Shown here piece after piece: positions 19,856 through 28,250 of a stretch of DNA of 37,504 bases (its first letter is position 1; every line of letters begins with the position of its first letter). This stretch comes from Methylobacter sp. (GTDB lineage: Bacteria; Pseudomonadota; Gammaproteobacteria; Methylococcales; Methylomonadaceae). The stretch spans positions 1 to 37,504 of the forward strand of contig JADHTX010000002.1 in the NCBI GenBank assembly GCA_016784875.1. Direction: 5' to 3'. The notes under the pieces are model-generated. The model made no database searches, was not told the origin of the DNA, and saw only the letters and a program-made list of their open reading frames with translations. Both the position numbers and the translations under genes were made by a program.

Positions 19856-21907
19856 ATGTCCAAACTAAATCCTCAACAACAAGCCGCCGTTAAAGCGATA
19901 GATCACCCCTTATTGGTGTTGGCCGGAGCGGGCAGCGGCAAGACGCGGGTGATTACCGAAAAAATCGCCTATCTGGTCAAGCAAGGCCTGCCTGCGCGTC
20001 ATATCGCGGCGGTGACCTTCACCAACAAAGCCGCGCGGGAAATGAAAAGCCGGGTATCCAAACTGCTGGACGACAAGCAACAGCGCGGCCTGCGGGTATC
20101 GACCTTCCATTCCTTAGGATTGGATATATTACGGGCGGAATCCAAAACGCTGGGTTATAAATCGGGCATCACTCTATTTGACGAGCAGGATAAGCATACC
20201 CTGCTGCGCAACTTAATCAGCCACGGCGCGAAAGATTGCGACATCGATAATGTCGATATCTATGCCCGGCAAATCGGCCAATGGAAAAATGCTTTCGTCA
20301 CGCCGGAGCAATCCTTAACGGTTGCGGCAGCCAATGAATATCCGGCGGCCAATCTGTATATCGATTACACCCGTAGCCTGAAAGCCTATAATGCCGTCGA
20401 TTTCGACGACCTGATTTTGTTGCCGGTGTTGCTGTTTCAACAACACCCAGCCATCCTGGAAAAATGGCAAAACAAAATCCGCTACTTGCTGGTCGATGAA
20501 TATCAGGATACCAATATCACCCAATACCAGCTGGTGCGCTTGATCGCGGGTAATTTAGGCAAGTTTACCGTGGTCGGGGATGACGACCAGTCCATTTACG
20601 CCTGGCGGGGTGCGCAGCCGGAGAATCTGGCGCAACTGCAAAAAGACTACGCCCGACTGCAAGTCATCAAGCTGGAGCAGAATTACCGCTCTACCCAGCG
20701 TATCCTGAAAGTCGCCAACCAGCTGATTGCCAACAATCCCCATGCCTTTGAAAAACGCCTGTGGAGCGAGTTGGGTTACGGCGATGCGCTACGGGTTTTA
20801 AGCCATAAAGACGAATTGATTGAAGCCCAGCAGATCGTCTCTGAAATCATCCATCATAAATTCAAGACCGGCAGCAATTACCAGGACTATGCGATTTTAT
20901 ATCGCGGCAATCATCAATCCCGCTTGTTCGAGAAGGGCTTAAGGGAAAATAACATCCCGTATTTCATCAGCGGCAGCACCTCGTTTTTCGCCTATTCGGA
21001 AATCAAGGACATCCTCGGCTATTTACGTTTGTTTGTTAACCAGAATGACGATGCGGCATTTTTGCGCGTCATTAACACCCCCAAGCGGGAAATCGGCCCG
21101 ACCACTTTGGAAAAGCTCGGCGCCTATGCCAACGAGCGCCAAATCAGCCTGTTTGCGGCCTGCACCGAGTTCGGCTTAAGCCAAAAATTATCGGAAAAAG
21201 CCATGCACCGGCTGGCAAAATTTCGCGACTGGGTCATCGATACTGCCGACCGTATCGACCGGGGCGACACCTTTGCGGTCATTGAACAGATCATCGACCA
21301 AATCGGTTATCCGCAATATTTGCAGGAAGAAAGCAAAACCAAGGAATCCGCCGACCGCAAACTGAAAAACGTCTACGAGCTGCTTGAATGGCTGAGACGC
21401 ATTGCCGACGACGGCAGGGATGCCGGAGGTAGAGCAACGCATGGAGCAGTTGCCGACAAGGAAACCGACGGGCAGAAACCGCTGGCGGAAATCGTCGCCA
21501 AAATCATGCTGATGGACATCATGGAGCGCAATCAGGAAGACGAGGCCAGCGATCAGGTCAGCCTGATGACCCTGCATGCCGCCAAGGGACTGGAATTTCC
21601 GCACGTATTTTTGATCGGCATCGAAGAAAACATCCTGCCCCACCAAAACAGCATCGAAACCGACAACATAGAAGAAGAGCGCCGTCTGGCCTACGTCGGC
21701 ATCACCCGAGCCCAGCGCACCTGCACCTTCAGCTACTGCACCCATCGCAAACGCTACGGCGAAATCGCCGAATGCGAGCCCAGCCGGTTTTTAAGCGAAT
21801 TGCCTGCCGATGATTTGGAATGGGTCAACAAAAAACAGCTGGCCCCGGAAGTCATCAAGGAGCGCGGCAAAGCGAGTCTGGCGCACTTGAAAACAATGTT
21901 GTCGTAA
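19856..21907 (+). CDS. rep: ATP-dependent DNA helicase Rep (UvrD/Rep superfamily 1)
   Basis: LNPQQQAAVKAIDHPLLVLAGAGSGKTRVITEKIAYL, VGDDDQSIYAWRGA, LMTLHAAKGLEFPHVFLIG. Confidence 0.94.
   Translation: MSKLNPQQQAAVKAIDHPLLVLAGAGSGKTRVITEKIAYLVKQGLPARHIAAVTFTNKAAREMKSRVSKLLDDKQQRGLRVSTFHSLGLDILRAESKTLGYKSGITLFDEQDKHTLLRNLISHGAKDCDIDNVDIYARQIGQWKNAFVTPEQSLTVAAANEYPAANLYIDYTRSLKAYNAVDFDDLILLPVLLFQQHPAILEKWQNKIRYLLVDEYQDTNITQYQLVRLIAGNLGKFTVVGDDDQSIYAWRGAQPENLAQLQKDYARLQVIKLEQNYRSTQRILKVANQLIANNPHAFEKRLWSELGYGDALRVLSHKDELIEAQQIVSEIIHHKFKTGSNYQDYAILYRGNHQSRLFEKGLRENNIPYFISGSTSFFAYSEIKDILGYLRLFVNQNDDAAFLRVINTPKREIGPTTLEKLGAYANERQISLFAACTEFGLSQKLSEKAMHRLAKFRDWVIDTADRIDRGDTFAVIEQIIDQIGYPQYLQEESKTKESADRKLKNVYELLEWLRRIADDGRDAGGRATHGAVADKETDGQKPLAEIVAKIMLMDIMERNQEDEASDQVSLMTLHAAKGLEFPHVFLIGIEENILPHQNSIETDNIEEERRLAYVGITRAQRTCTFSYCTHRKRYGEIAECEPSRFLSELPADDLEWVNKKQLAPEVIKERGKASLAHLKTMLS
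21431..21456 (+). repeat. dispersed-repeat fragment inside rep
   Basis: agagcaacgcatggagcagttgccga matches agagcaacgcaggagcggttgccga at 28180 with one 1-nt indel and one substitution. Confidence 0.55.
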
Positions 21908-21939
21908 TTGCAGCGCCGATCGGTTAGAATACGCATTAC

Positions 21940-22016
21940 GCGCCCGTAGCTCAGCTGGATAGAGTACAGCCCTCCGAAGGCTGTGGTCGGACGTTCGAAT
22001 CGTCTCGGGCGCGCCA
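21940..22016 (+). tRNA. tRNA-Arg (anticodon CCG)
   Basis: Acceptor GCGCCCG/CGGGCGC, anticodon arm cagcc-ctCCGaa-ggctg, T arm ttcgaat, encoded CCA. Confidence 0.96.
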
Positions 22017-22142
22017 TTTATGCATTGAAATGGACATTTCATTAATGCCTTCCTCTGGAACCAGAGGATTCCAAGTTTTTATAGACGGTTTAACAGCATT
22101 TTTCATAATGCAATTATTTGCCACTTTTGCTTAGGTAATTGT

Positions 22143-22222
22143 ATGTCAACTATGAATATTTCCCTGTCTGACGACCTGAAAAACTTTATCGATAATTAGG
22201 TTATCCAACGCGGTTTATATTG
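22143..22222 (+). pseudogene. remnant of a ParD-like antitoxin with a premature stop
   Basis: MSTMNISLSDDLKNFIDN-stop-VIQRGLY-stop resembles a ParD N-terminus (...FVDEQVxxRGY...). Confidence 0.5.
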
Positions 22223-22567
22223 ATGTCATAAAGTACCGGAGATATTCCGCTATGCAGGCAGGCGGCACCGGTTTTATGGTAATGCAGGTAGAATCGATGC
22301 CGTAAAAAATCGGTTTGCAGACTAAGAACCGGCAAAATCAAACGAGAGCTGCCGATGAGGTTCAGTCGATAGTCGGTTGAAAGGGAATGCGATAAAGGCG
22401 AGGCGTTATATAGCGATATATAAATATAGCGTTGGAGCGTTTTTTGCTTTCTGTTCGAGTTTGCAATAAAAACGGGTTTTTTGGTGCTTTGATACAGTTG
22501 ATTTGCGATATTTAAAAATCATTGTTTAAACGTTTAAAAAGCATTTAAAAAACACTTTTCTCCTGAT

Positions 22568-23383
22568 TTAGATTTCGTGTCCGTACCAGCAAACCCTTCC
22601 TGCTATTTTTAAGGTTTTCGCTTGTTCCGGGCTTAGGGTCTGCTCTTTGTACCTTGGGTTATCGCTTATTATCGACACTGAGCCATCAAATTGCTGCTGT
22701 AGCCTTTTTACGATCAAATGATCGTCTACTCGCTCAATAATATATATTGAGTCATCAATTATTTTGTCGATGCGCGTATCGACTAATAATATGTCTCCAT
22801 CATAAATTGTCCTTTCCATTGAATCGCCTTTAGCTGTGATTATAGCTAAATGGCCGACTTCCAAGCCCTTTTCTCTTAACCACGATTTTTTAAATGCCAG
22901 TTGGCCCATTTGCAACTCTGAATCTACGTTGTTGCCGTGACCTGCCGAGGCCTGGACGTCATACATGGCGACTAACGCAAAGCCATCCCATGCCGTGTCA
23001 GCTTCAGCAGGCCGACTTCCGGCGCTATGACTTTCCGGTGCTACCTCTTTTACACTATTACTTACTGATACAGACGGGCTGCTGTTCAGCTCGTACTGAA
23101 GCTTTGGCTTTGGCGGCATATGCATGTCCCCTTCACCAGTCAAGAGCCACACTAAAGTAACATCAAACGCTTCTGCAATAGCAAGCAAGCGCTTTCTTGT
23201 TGGATCTGACTCGCTGTTCCTCCATTTTCTGACAGTGGAATCGGATACTCCGCACTTCCTGGAAAACTCAGAGCCGCTTCCTGCAACGCTAATTAATAGC
23301 TCGATTCTGTCGGCAAAGCTGTCCAAGTTAGCTGGGCTAACTTGGACAGCTTTGCCGGTGGAATTTTCTGGCCCAGTTAGCAT
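22568..23383 (-). CDS. phage CI-like repressor: HTH plus S24/LexA-type peptidase domain
   Basis: FSRKCGVSDSTVRKWRNSESDPTRKRLLAIAEAFDVTLVWLLTGEG HTH; GDSMERTIYDGDILLVDTRID and VKRLQQQFDGSVSIISDNPRY S24 motifs. Confidence 0.9.
   Translation of the reverse strand: MLTGPENSTGKAVQVSPANLDSFADRIELLISVAGSGSEFSRKCGVSDSTVRKWRNSESDPTRKRLLAIAEAFDVTLVWLLTGEGDMHMPPKPKLQYELNSSPSVSVSNSVKEVAPESHSAGSRPAEADTAWDGFALVAMYDVQASAGHGNNVDSELQMGQLAFKKSWLREKGLEVGHLAIITAKGDSMERTIYDGDILLVDTRIDKIIDDSIYIIERVDDHLIVKRLQQQFDGSVSIISDNPRYKEQTLSPEQAKTLKIAGRVCWYGHEI
23311..23357. repeat. perfect 22-bp inverted repeat with 3-nt spacer
   Basis: cggcaaagctgtccaagttagc-tgg-gctaacttggacagctttgccg. Confidence 0.97.
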
Positions 23384-23433
23384 AAACTCATGAATCCTTT
23401 TGTTTTTTTAGTAAAATACATACATGTATACAT

Positions 23434-23513
23434 TACTTTAGTGTTAATTAAGCAGGGTTACGGGGGGCGCGAAAAATATATTTGTATTAAAGTATTTACA
23501 TTGGTACTTTAGT
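23434..23513. promoter_or_regulatory. candidate operator region between the repressor and the divergent ner remnant
   Basis: tactttagt at 23434-23442 and 23505-23513, plus reverse-complement-like attaaagta at 23486-23494. Confidence 0.4.
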
Positions 23514-23530
23514 TCGCTATCGTATAGCGC

Positions 23531-23756
23531 ATGAAATCATTAAACAGCCCTAAAAAAGCCAACCCTAAAGACCGGTATAACGCCGACATCATCGCCGCCT
23601 TGCGTAAACAAGGAGGGGCGCTTAGACGGATGTCTACTCAATTGGGCATGGCCCTTTGCTGGTAAATGTCTTACAAAAGCTGTATCCAAAAGGGGAAAAG
23701 CGATTGCCGATAAAATTAATGTTCTGCCCAGAGTGATATGGCCAAGTCGATACAAC
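23531..23756 (+). pseudogene. frameshifted Mu Ner-like transcriptional regulator remnant
   Basis: Pieces in different frames: NADIIAALRKQGGALRRMSTQLG / LVNVLQKLYPKGEK / KAIADKINVLPRVIWPSRYN, matching the Ner pattern (ADIIAxLRKxG...YPKGExxIAxxLxxxPxxIWPSRY). Confidence 0.75.
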
Positions 23757-24270
23757 GTCAGTGTTAACAAAGACGGTGAGTCTATCGGCGTCCGTAATCG
23801 GGCCACATCTGGGCGGAAATCGGGTGTGGATTATCATACACTTTCTAAAAATCCGCTCAACGTAAAAAGGCGTAAGGACCCTATAGTAGGCAGATGGCCT
23901 CATCGTAGTGTTCGTATATTACCGGATAATCTGACGGCGGCTATTCTGGCAACTCCCTATTGGGTACAAGCCGTAACGGCTTAACCGCTTCGATAGACCG
24001 AGCAGGACGGCCCATACCTGAAAATCGCTGAAAATAAGGAAAACGGTAAAAAGTCATTGATCAGGCAGCGCATAGCAATCACGTTGTGCTTCGGTTTCCA
24101 CAGAGAATGACTCTATGCTACCGAGGTTGCGTTCAAAGTTGTCCGTGTTTTTTACGATAGTTTTCGTTGTCACGTTAAGTCCACGCGGTTAGGGTTATAA
24201 GCGTTACGACAGTTTTTTCAACCACTGCATGTTTCACGGGCATATTGCACTAAACAGGCTGAAATTTCAT

Positions 24271-24462
24271 TCAGCCCTTTGCTCCGGTTTCGTCGATCAG
24301 CAGAAAATGGATGCGTTCACGCTCTAGCAGGTAGTAGATGCGATTGGCGTCGATCAGCGCGACGTAGTTCTCGGCATTTTTCCAGTGAGCCATGAAATAA
24401 TTAATTATCTCAGCCGGGCGGCTGAGTTCTCGTAGACGATTGCGCAAATAGCCGGGAGTTGA
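24271..24462 (-). pseudogene. C-terminal fragment of an unidentified protein
   Basis: TPGYLRNRLRELSRPAEIINYFMAHWKNAENYVALIDANRIYYLLERERIHFLLIDETGAKG*; protein-like composition but preceded directly by a stop codon. Confidence 0.4.
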
Positions 24463-24550
24463 TTAACGTTCAATTATCTCTGCCGATAAACAAAAAAACG
24501 TGTGAAAAAATGCCTGTTATATTGTATTTTCAAACGGTTAGGTTAAGTTG

Positions 24551-24844
24551 TTAAAGTCTTTTTTTTATTTTTTGCTCCACGCTTTCGACTTCGTTTTTGA
24601 TAAGCAACAGCAGCGTATCCAGATCTTTTTCATTTTCGTCATACATGTATGTCAAGGTCATCAGGCTTAAGCAATGAATGCCAATGGTTTGGGCGAGGAT
24701 TTGGAGTTTGTCCAGAGTGGGACTTTTTTTGCCTCTTTCAAGCATACTTAAATAAGTGCGGCTGGAAACGTCGGAGAAATCTTCCTGGGTTAGGCCTCGC
24801 GATTTTCTAGTGTTTTTCAATGCCTTGGCAAAAGAAACTCTCAT
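24551..24844 (-). CDS. XRE-family HTH transcriptional regulator
   Basis: FAKALKNTRKSRGLTQEDFSDVSSRTYLSMLERGKKSPTLDKLQILAQTIGI. Confidence 0.85.
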   Translation of the reverse strand: MRVSFAKALKNTRKSRGLTQEDFSDVSSRTYLSMLERGKKSPTLDKLQILAQTIGIHCLSLMTLTYMYDENEKDLDTLLLLIKNEVESVEQKIKKRL

Positions 24845-25273
24845 TTTTACTAATCCTTTTTATTATAAGTCGGCTGCACATCTAGCCAAAATGAACACTA
24901 TAAAGCTACAATCTATAGTATTCATTTCGTTTTGTTTCCTCCTTGGATTGCAAGATAATGGGCGGTTTATGCCGGAAAAAGGCAATTATAATTATGAAAT
25001 ATTTAATTAAATCAATATTATGGAAGCGGAGTATTTCCCATTTTGTTATTTTTACCGCAGACGTTGCCGGTTTGACTAAAATATAATCGAGATACACAGG
25101 AGAAGCGCCTTACGTTGCAATCCAGTAGTCGGCGTCAACGTAGGTAGTAACAAAGCAGCCGACATCCCTGTGTGGAGACGGCATATGGTCGCTGTCTTAT
25201 TTGGCTGATCCTTAATAAATGCGGTCACGATGACTGATAACGTCCTGCGATCAGGCGAAATACACCTTTATAT

Positions 25274-27880
25274 ATGAATACAAGACTAAATCACTTATCG
25301 AGGCTTAGCATTTTGACCATGTTTGTTGTCAAATCGGTATCGTCATTTGCCCAGAACGGCAATTCCACCGACAAAGCCGAAATTCTTGCTCTTGAGGACG
25401 TTCTAATCATCGGCAAACGCACCAGCCTTGCCTCGGCCCAAGAAATCAAGCGCAACAGAATGGAAATCGTCGATTCAGTGGTCGCCGACAGCATCAATAA
25501 ACTTCCGGATATCAACGTCACCGATGCGCTTTCGCGCGTCACCGGCGTCCAGATTCTCCGCGACCGGGGCGAAGGCGCGGGAGTGGCAATCCGCGGTCTC
25601 ACCCAGATGGAAACCTTGTTGAACGGACGGGAGATTTTTACCGCCGGTTCGGGGCGCACTCTCGATTTTGCCGATATACCCTCTGAAATGCTGGCGGGGC
25701 TTGATGTTTACAAAACGTCCTCGGCCAATCATATCGAAGGCGGCGTCGGCGGCACCATAGACCTGCGGACGCGGCGGCCCTTCGACTTTGAAGGCAGGCA
25801 ATTGATCGGCACGGTACGGGGAATACACGGCGATCTGGTAGACAAGCAGGAGCCGCAATTCTCCACCTTGCTGAGCGACCGTTGGCAAACCGAAAGCTTC
25901 GGCGAATTCGGCGCATTAGTGAACTTCGCTTATCAACGGCGCGCTTGGCGGGAGGATCAGAAAAGCACCGGTAATCCCGTTGCCCGCACAAATATTATTC
26001 CCGGACAAACGGTTTTTGCGCCCAACGGCACCTCCGAAACCAGCAGTCTCGGGCATCGCGAACGAACAGGCGGTAGTCTGATGTTGCAATGGAGACCGAC
26101 GGATGCGCTTGAGCTTTATGCCGAAGGCAACTATGCGGAATTTAAGACCATCCAGAATTCCTACCAGATTAACGTCTCGCCGTCGTCGACTTTTACCGCA
26201 GGCAGTCCCAGCGTTTTTCCCGGTACCAATGACCTGCAAAGCATCAGTTGGACTAACGCGCCCATATCCATTCTCAGTTTTGCCCGAGACACGGTGGACA
26301 GAACGCAACAGGGGGCGTTCGGCGGCAGTTGGAACAAAGACGCGCTGACCCTCAAAGCCGATCTCAGCTACACCAAAAGTTTTAACAACCTGTTTTTCTC
26401 AGGGCCGGTGATGAGCGGCACGGCGGCGACATTTAATCAGGATTTGTCAGGACAGGTTCCGAGTACCAGTATAGGCGGCACCGATTTGCTCAATCCCGCT
26501 AATTTTCAATATGCAAGCCTTGCCTACCGTACCCGGCCGTTTAGCGGGGAGCTGTCCGCCGCCCAGTTCGATGGTGATTATGATTTTTCCGGCGGCTTCA
26601 TTAAGTCCATTTCCGCCGGATTCCGTTATGCCAAGCGCAATGCCGATAACGCTCCAGGCCTTATTTTTGCCGATGCCGCTGTGACCGGCATTTCAGCGGC
26701 GGACAAAGCGGGTTACGTCACGGTTAACCCGGCTCAGGGTTTTTTGAGCGGACAGGGCAGCAGTATAGGCAGTTTCATCGTCGGTAACCTGGATTCGGTT
26801 CGAGATGCGGCAGGATTGCGCAATGCTTTCGGCATTAGTGCGCCGATTCCCTCTGCCGGTAATCCGCTTGGGGTTTGGGGTATTAGTGAGGAAACCCAAG
26901 CAGGCTACCTGATGAGCAAATTCGAAGCAGCAGATTTTCCTCTGGATGGCAATATAGGCCTTCGCGTGGTACGAACGTTGGAGTCGGTGACCGGTAGCAA
27001 GTCGGCGCCCAGCGGCGGCGCAGTTCTGCCCATCAACATCGAAAGCACCGACTTCGACTATCTACCCAGCCTGAATCTGCGTTATAAGCTTGGCGAAGAC
27101 TTATATGTGCGGATTGCTGCCTCCCAAACCATTACCCGGCAAAACTTCGATCAACTGTCGCCGTCGCTGACATTAATACGCAACACCATCACACCGTCGT
27201 TAAACCAGGGCGGCGCAGGCAATCCTGAACTGAAACCGATTCGTTCCGACAATTTCGACTTGGCGGTGGAAAAATACTTTAACTCGACCACCTCGATTCA
27301 CCTGACCGGATTTTTTAAGCAGGTCGACGGTTTTGTCACTACCGTCAGCAATCCCGAAGTTCACGACGGCTTCACCTACCAGGTCAGCCGCCCGCAAAAC
27401 AGCGCCGCCGCCACGATCAACGGTTTTGAAGCCGGTTACCAGCAGTTCTACGATTTCCTGCCGGATTGGCTAAAAGGTTTCGGCTTACAGGCCAATTACA
27501 CCTTTATCGACAGCAAAACGCCGAGCAGCATTTTGGGCAAAAAAGTGCCGTTGCAAAACCTGTCCAAACACAGCTACAACCTGATCGGCATGTACGAGAA
27601 AGGCCCGTTTTCGGCCCGGGTCGCCTATAATTGGCGCGACACGTTTTTAAGCGGTATCAGCAATATCGTCGGCGTCGGCGCATTACCGGTTTATACCGAC
27701 GGCTACGGCTGGCTGGATGCTTCGCTAGGCTATCGCATTAACGACCATTTCACATTGACGCTTGAAGGCATGAATTTGCTGAATACCTTGCGCACGTCCT
27801 ATTACGGCGTAAAAACCCGTCCGCAGAGCGCCTGGATTAACGACACCCAGGTCGGTGCGACGATGACTGTCAGGTTTTAA
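25274..27880 (+). CDS. TonB-dependent receptor (outer-membrane transporter)
   Basis: Signal peptide, plug motifs NVTDALSRVTGVQILRDRGEGAGVAIRGLTQMETLLNGREIF, IEGGVGGTIDLRTRRPFDF, C-terminal ...GATMTVRF; resembles the TonB-Xanth-Caul subfamily. Confidence 0.92.
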   Translation: MNTRLNHLSRLSILTMFVVKSVSSFAQNGNSTDKAEILALEDVLIIGKRTSLASAQEIKRNRMEIVDSVVADSINKLPDINVTDALSRVTGVQILRDRGEGAGVAIRGLTQMETLLNGREIFTAGSGRTLDFADIPSEMLAGLDVYKTSSANHIEGGVGGTIDLRTRRPFDFEGRQLIGTVRGIHGDLVDKQEPQFSTLLSDRWQTESFGEFGALVNFAYQRRAWREDQKSTGNPVARTNIIPGQTVFAPNGTSETSSLGHRERTGGSLMLQWRPTDALELYAEGNYAEFKTIQNSYQINVSPSSTFTAGSPSVFPGTNDLQSISWTNAPISILSFARDTVDRTQQGAFGGSWNKDALTLKADLSYTKSFNNLFFSGPVMSGTAATFNQDLSGQVPSTSIGGTDLLNPANFQYASLAYRTRPFSGELSAAQFDGDYDFSGGFIKSISAGFRYAKRNADNAPGLIFADAAVTGISAADKAGYVTVNPAQGFLSGQGSSIGSFIVGNLDSVRDAAGLRNAFGISAPIPSAGNPLGVWGISEETQAGYLMSKFEAADFPLDGNIGLRVVRTLESVTGSKSAPSGGAVLPINIESTDFDYLPSLNLRYKLGEDLYVRIAASQTITRQNFDQLSPSLTLIRNTITPSLNQGGAGNPELKPIRSDNFDLAVEKYFNSTTSIHLTGFFKQVDGFVTTVSNPEVHDGFTYQVSRPQNSAAATINGFEAGYQQFYDFLPDWLKGFGLQANYTFIDSKTPSSILGKKVPLQNLSKHSYNLIGMYEKGPFSARVAYNWRDTFLSGISNIVGVGALPVYTDGYGWLDASLGYRINDHFTLTLEGMNLLNTLRTSYYGVKTRPQSAWINDTQVGATMTVRF

Positions 27881-27894
27881 TGGCGACGGCGGAC

Positions 27895-28250
27895 CGTTTT
27901 TATCGTTCCCACGCTCTACGTGGAAATGCCGTGCAGGACGCGCCGACATCACGCAACGCTGCGACTGCATGGACAGATATTTGTTCCTCGGCAATCGCTC
28001 CTGCGTTGCTCTACTACAGGCCATTCATAGTCTTATGCAATATCTGCATTGACCTCCACGGATGGAGGCAATGCCGCAAAATTGCATGGAGCAATCGCGG
28101 TCGCCGCATCCCTGTGGGTTATGCAGGAGGTAAGACCCCATGGATGGGGGAGGTAGAATCGCGTAGGGAACAGCGATCGAGAGCAACGCAGGAGCGGTTG
28201 CCGAGAGCGTTGCCGACTGAGTTCCCTCGCCCGAGCGCGGGAACTATAGT
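27895..28250. repeat. dispersed intergenic repeat cluster with long inverted arms
   Basis: cgttcccacgctctacgtggaaatgccgtgcaggacgc near 27903; inverted arms 27987-28012 and 28180-28205 (25/26 match). Confidence 0.65.

Noticed and set aside
21188-21745. 185-aa minus-strand ORF opposite rep
   Set aside because: Shadow of the rep reading frame; composition consistent with antisense translation.
23733-23984. 83-aa ORF MIWPSRYNVSVNKDGESIGV...
   Set aside because: Its start (IWPSRYN) is the C-terminal end of the frameshifted ner remnant, so it is treated as pseudogene tail rather than an independent gene.
24001-24240. Possible transposase remnant between the ner remnant and the XRE gene
   Set aside because: Six-frame reading by eye gave no recognisable transposase motif.
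25100-25200. Possible copy of the 28-kb dispersed repeat upstream of the TonB receptor (shares gccg.catccctgtg)
   Set aside because: Only about a dozen bases agree by eye; too weak to call without an alignment.
27880-28143. N-terminal extension of the 1854-aa ORF (MATADRFYRSHALRGNAVQDAPTSRN...)
   Set aside because: It is a read-through translation of the dispersed repeat; the signal peptide and TPR region begin about 400 bp later.
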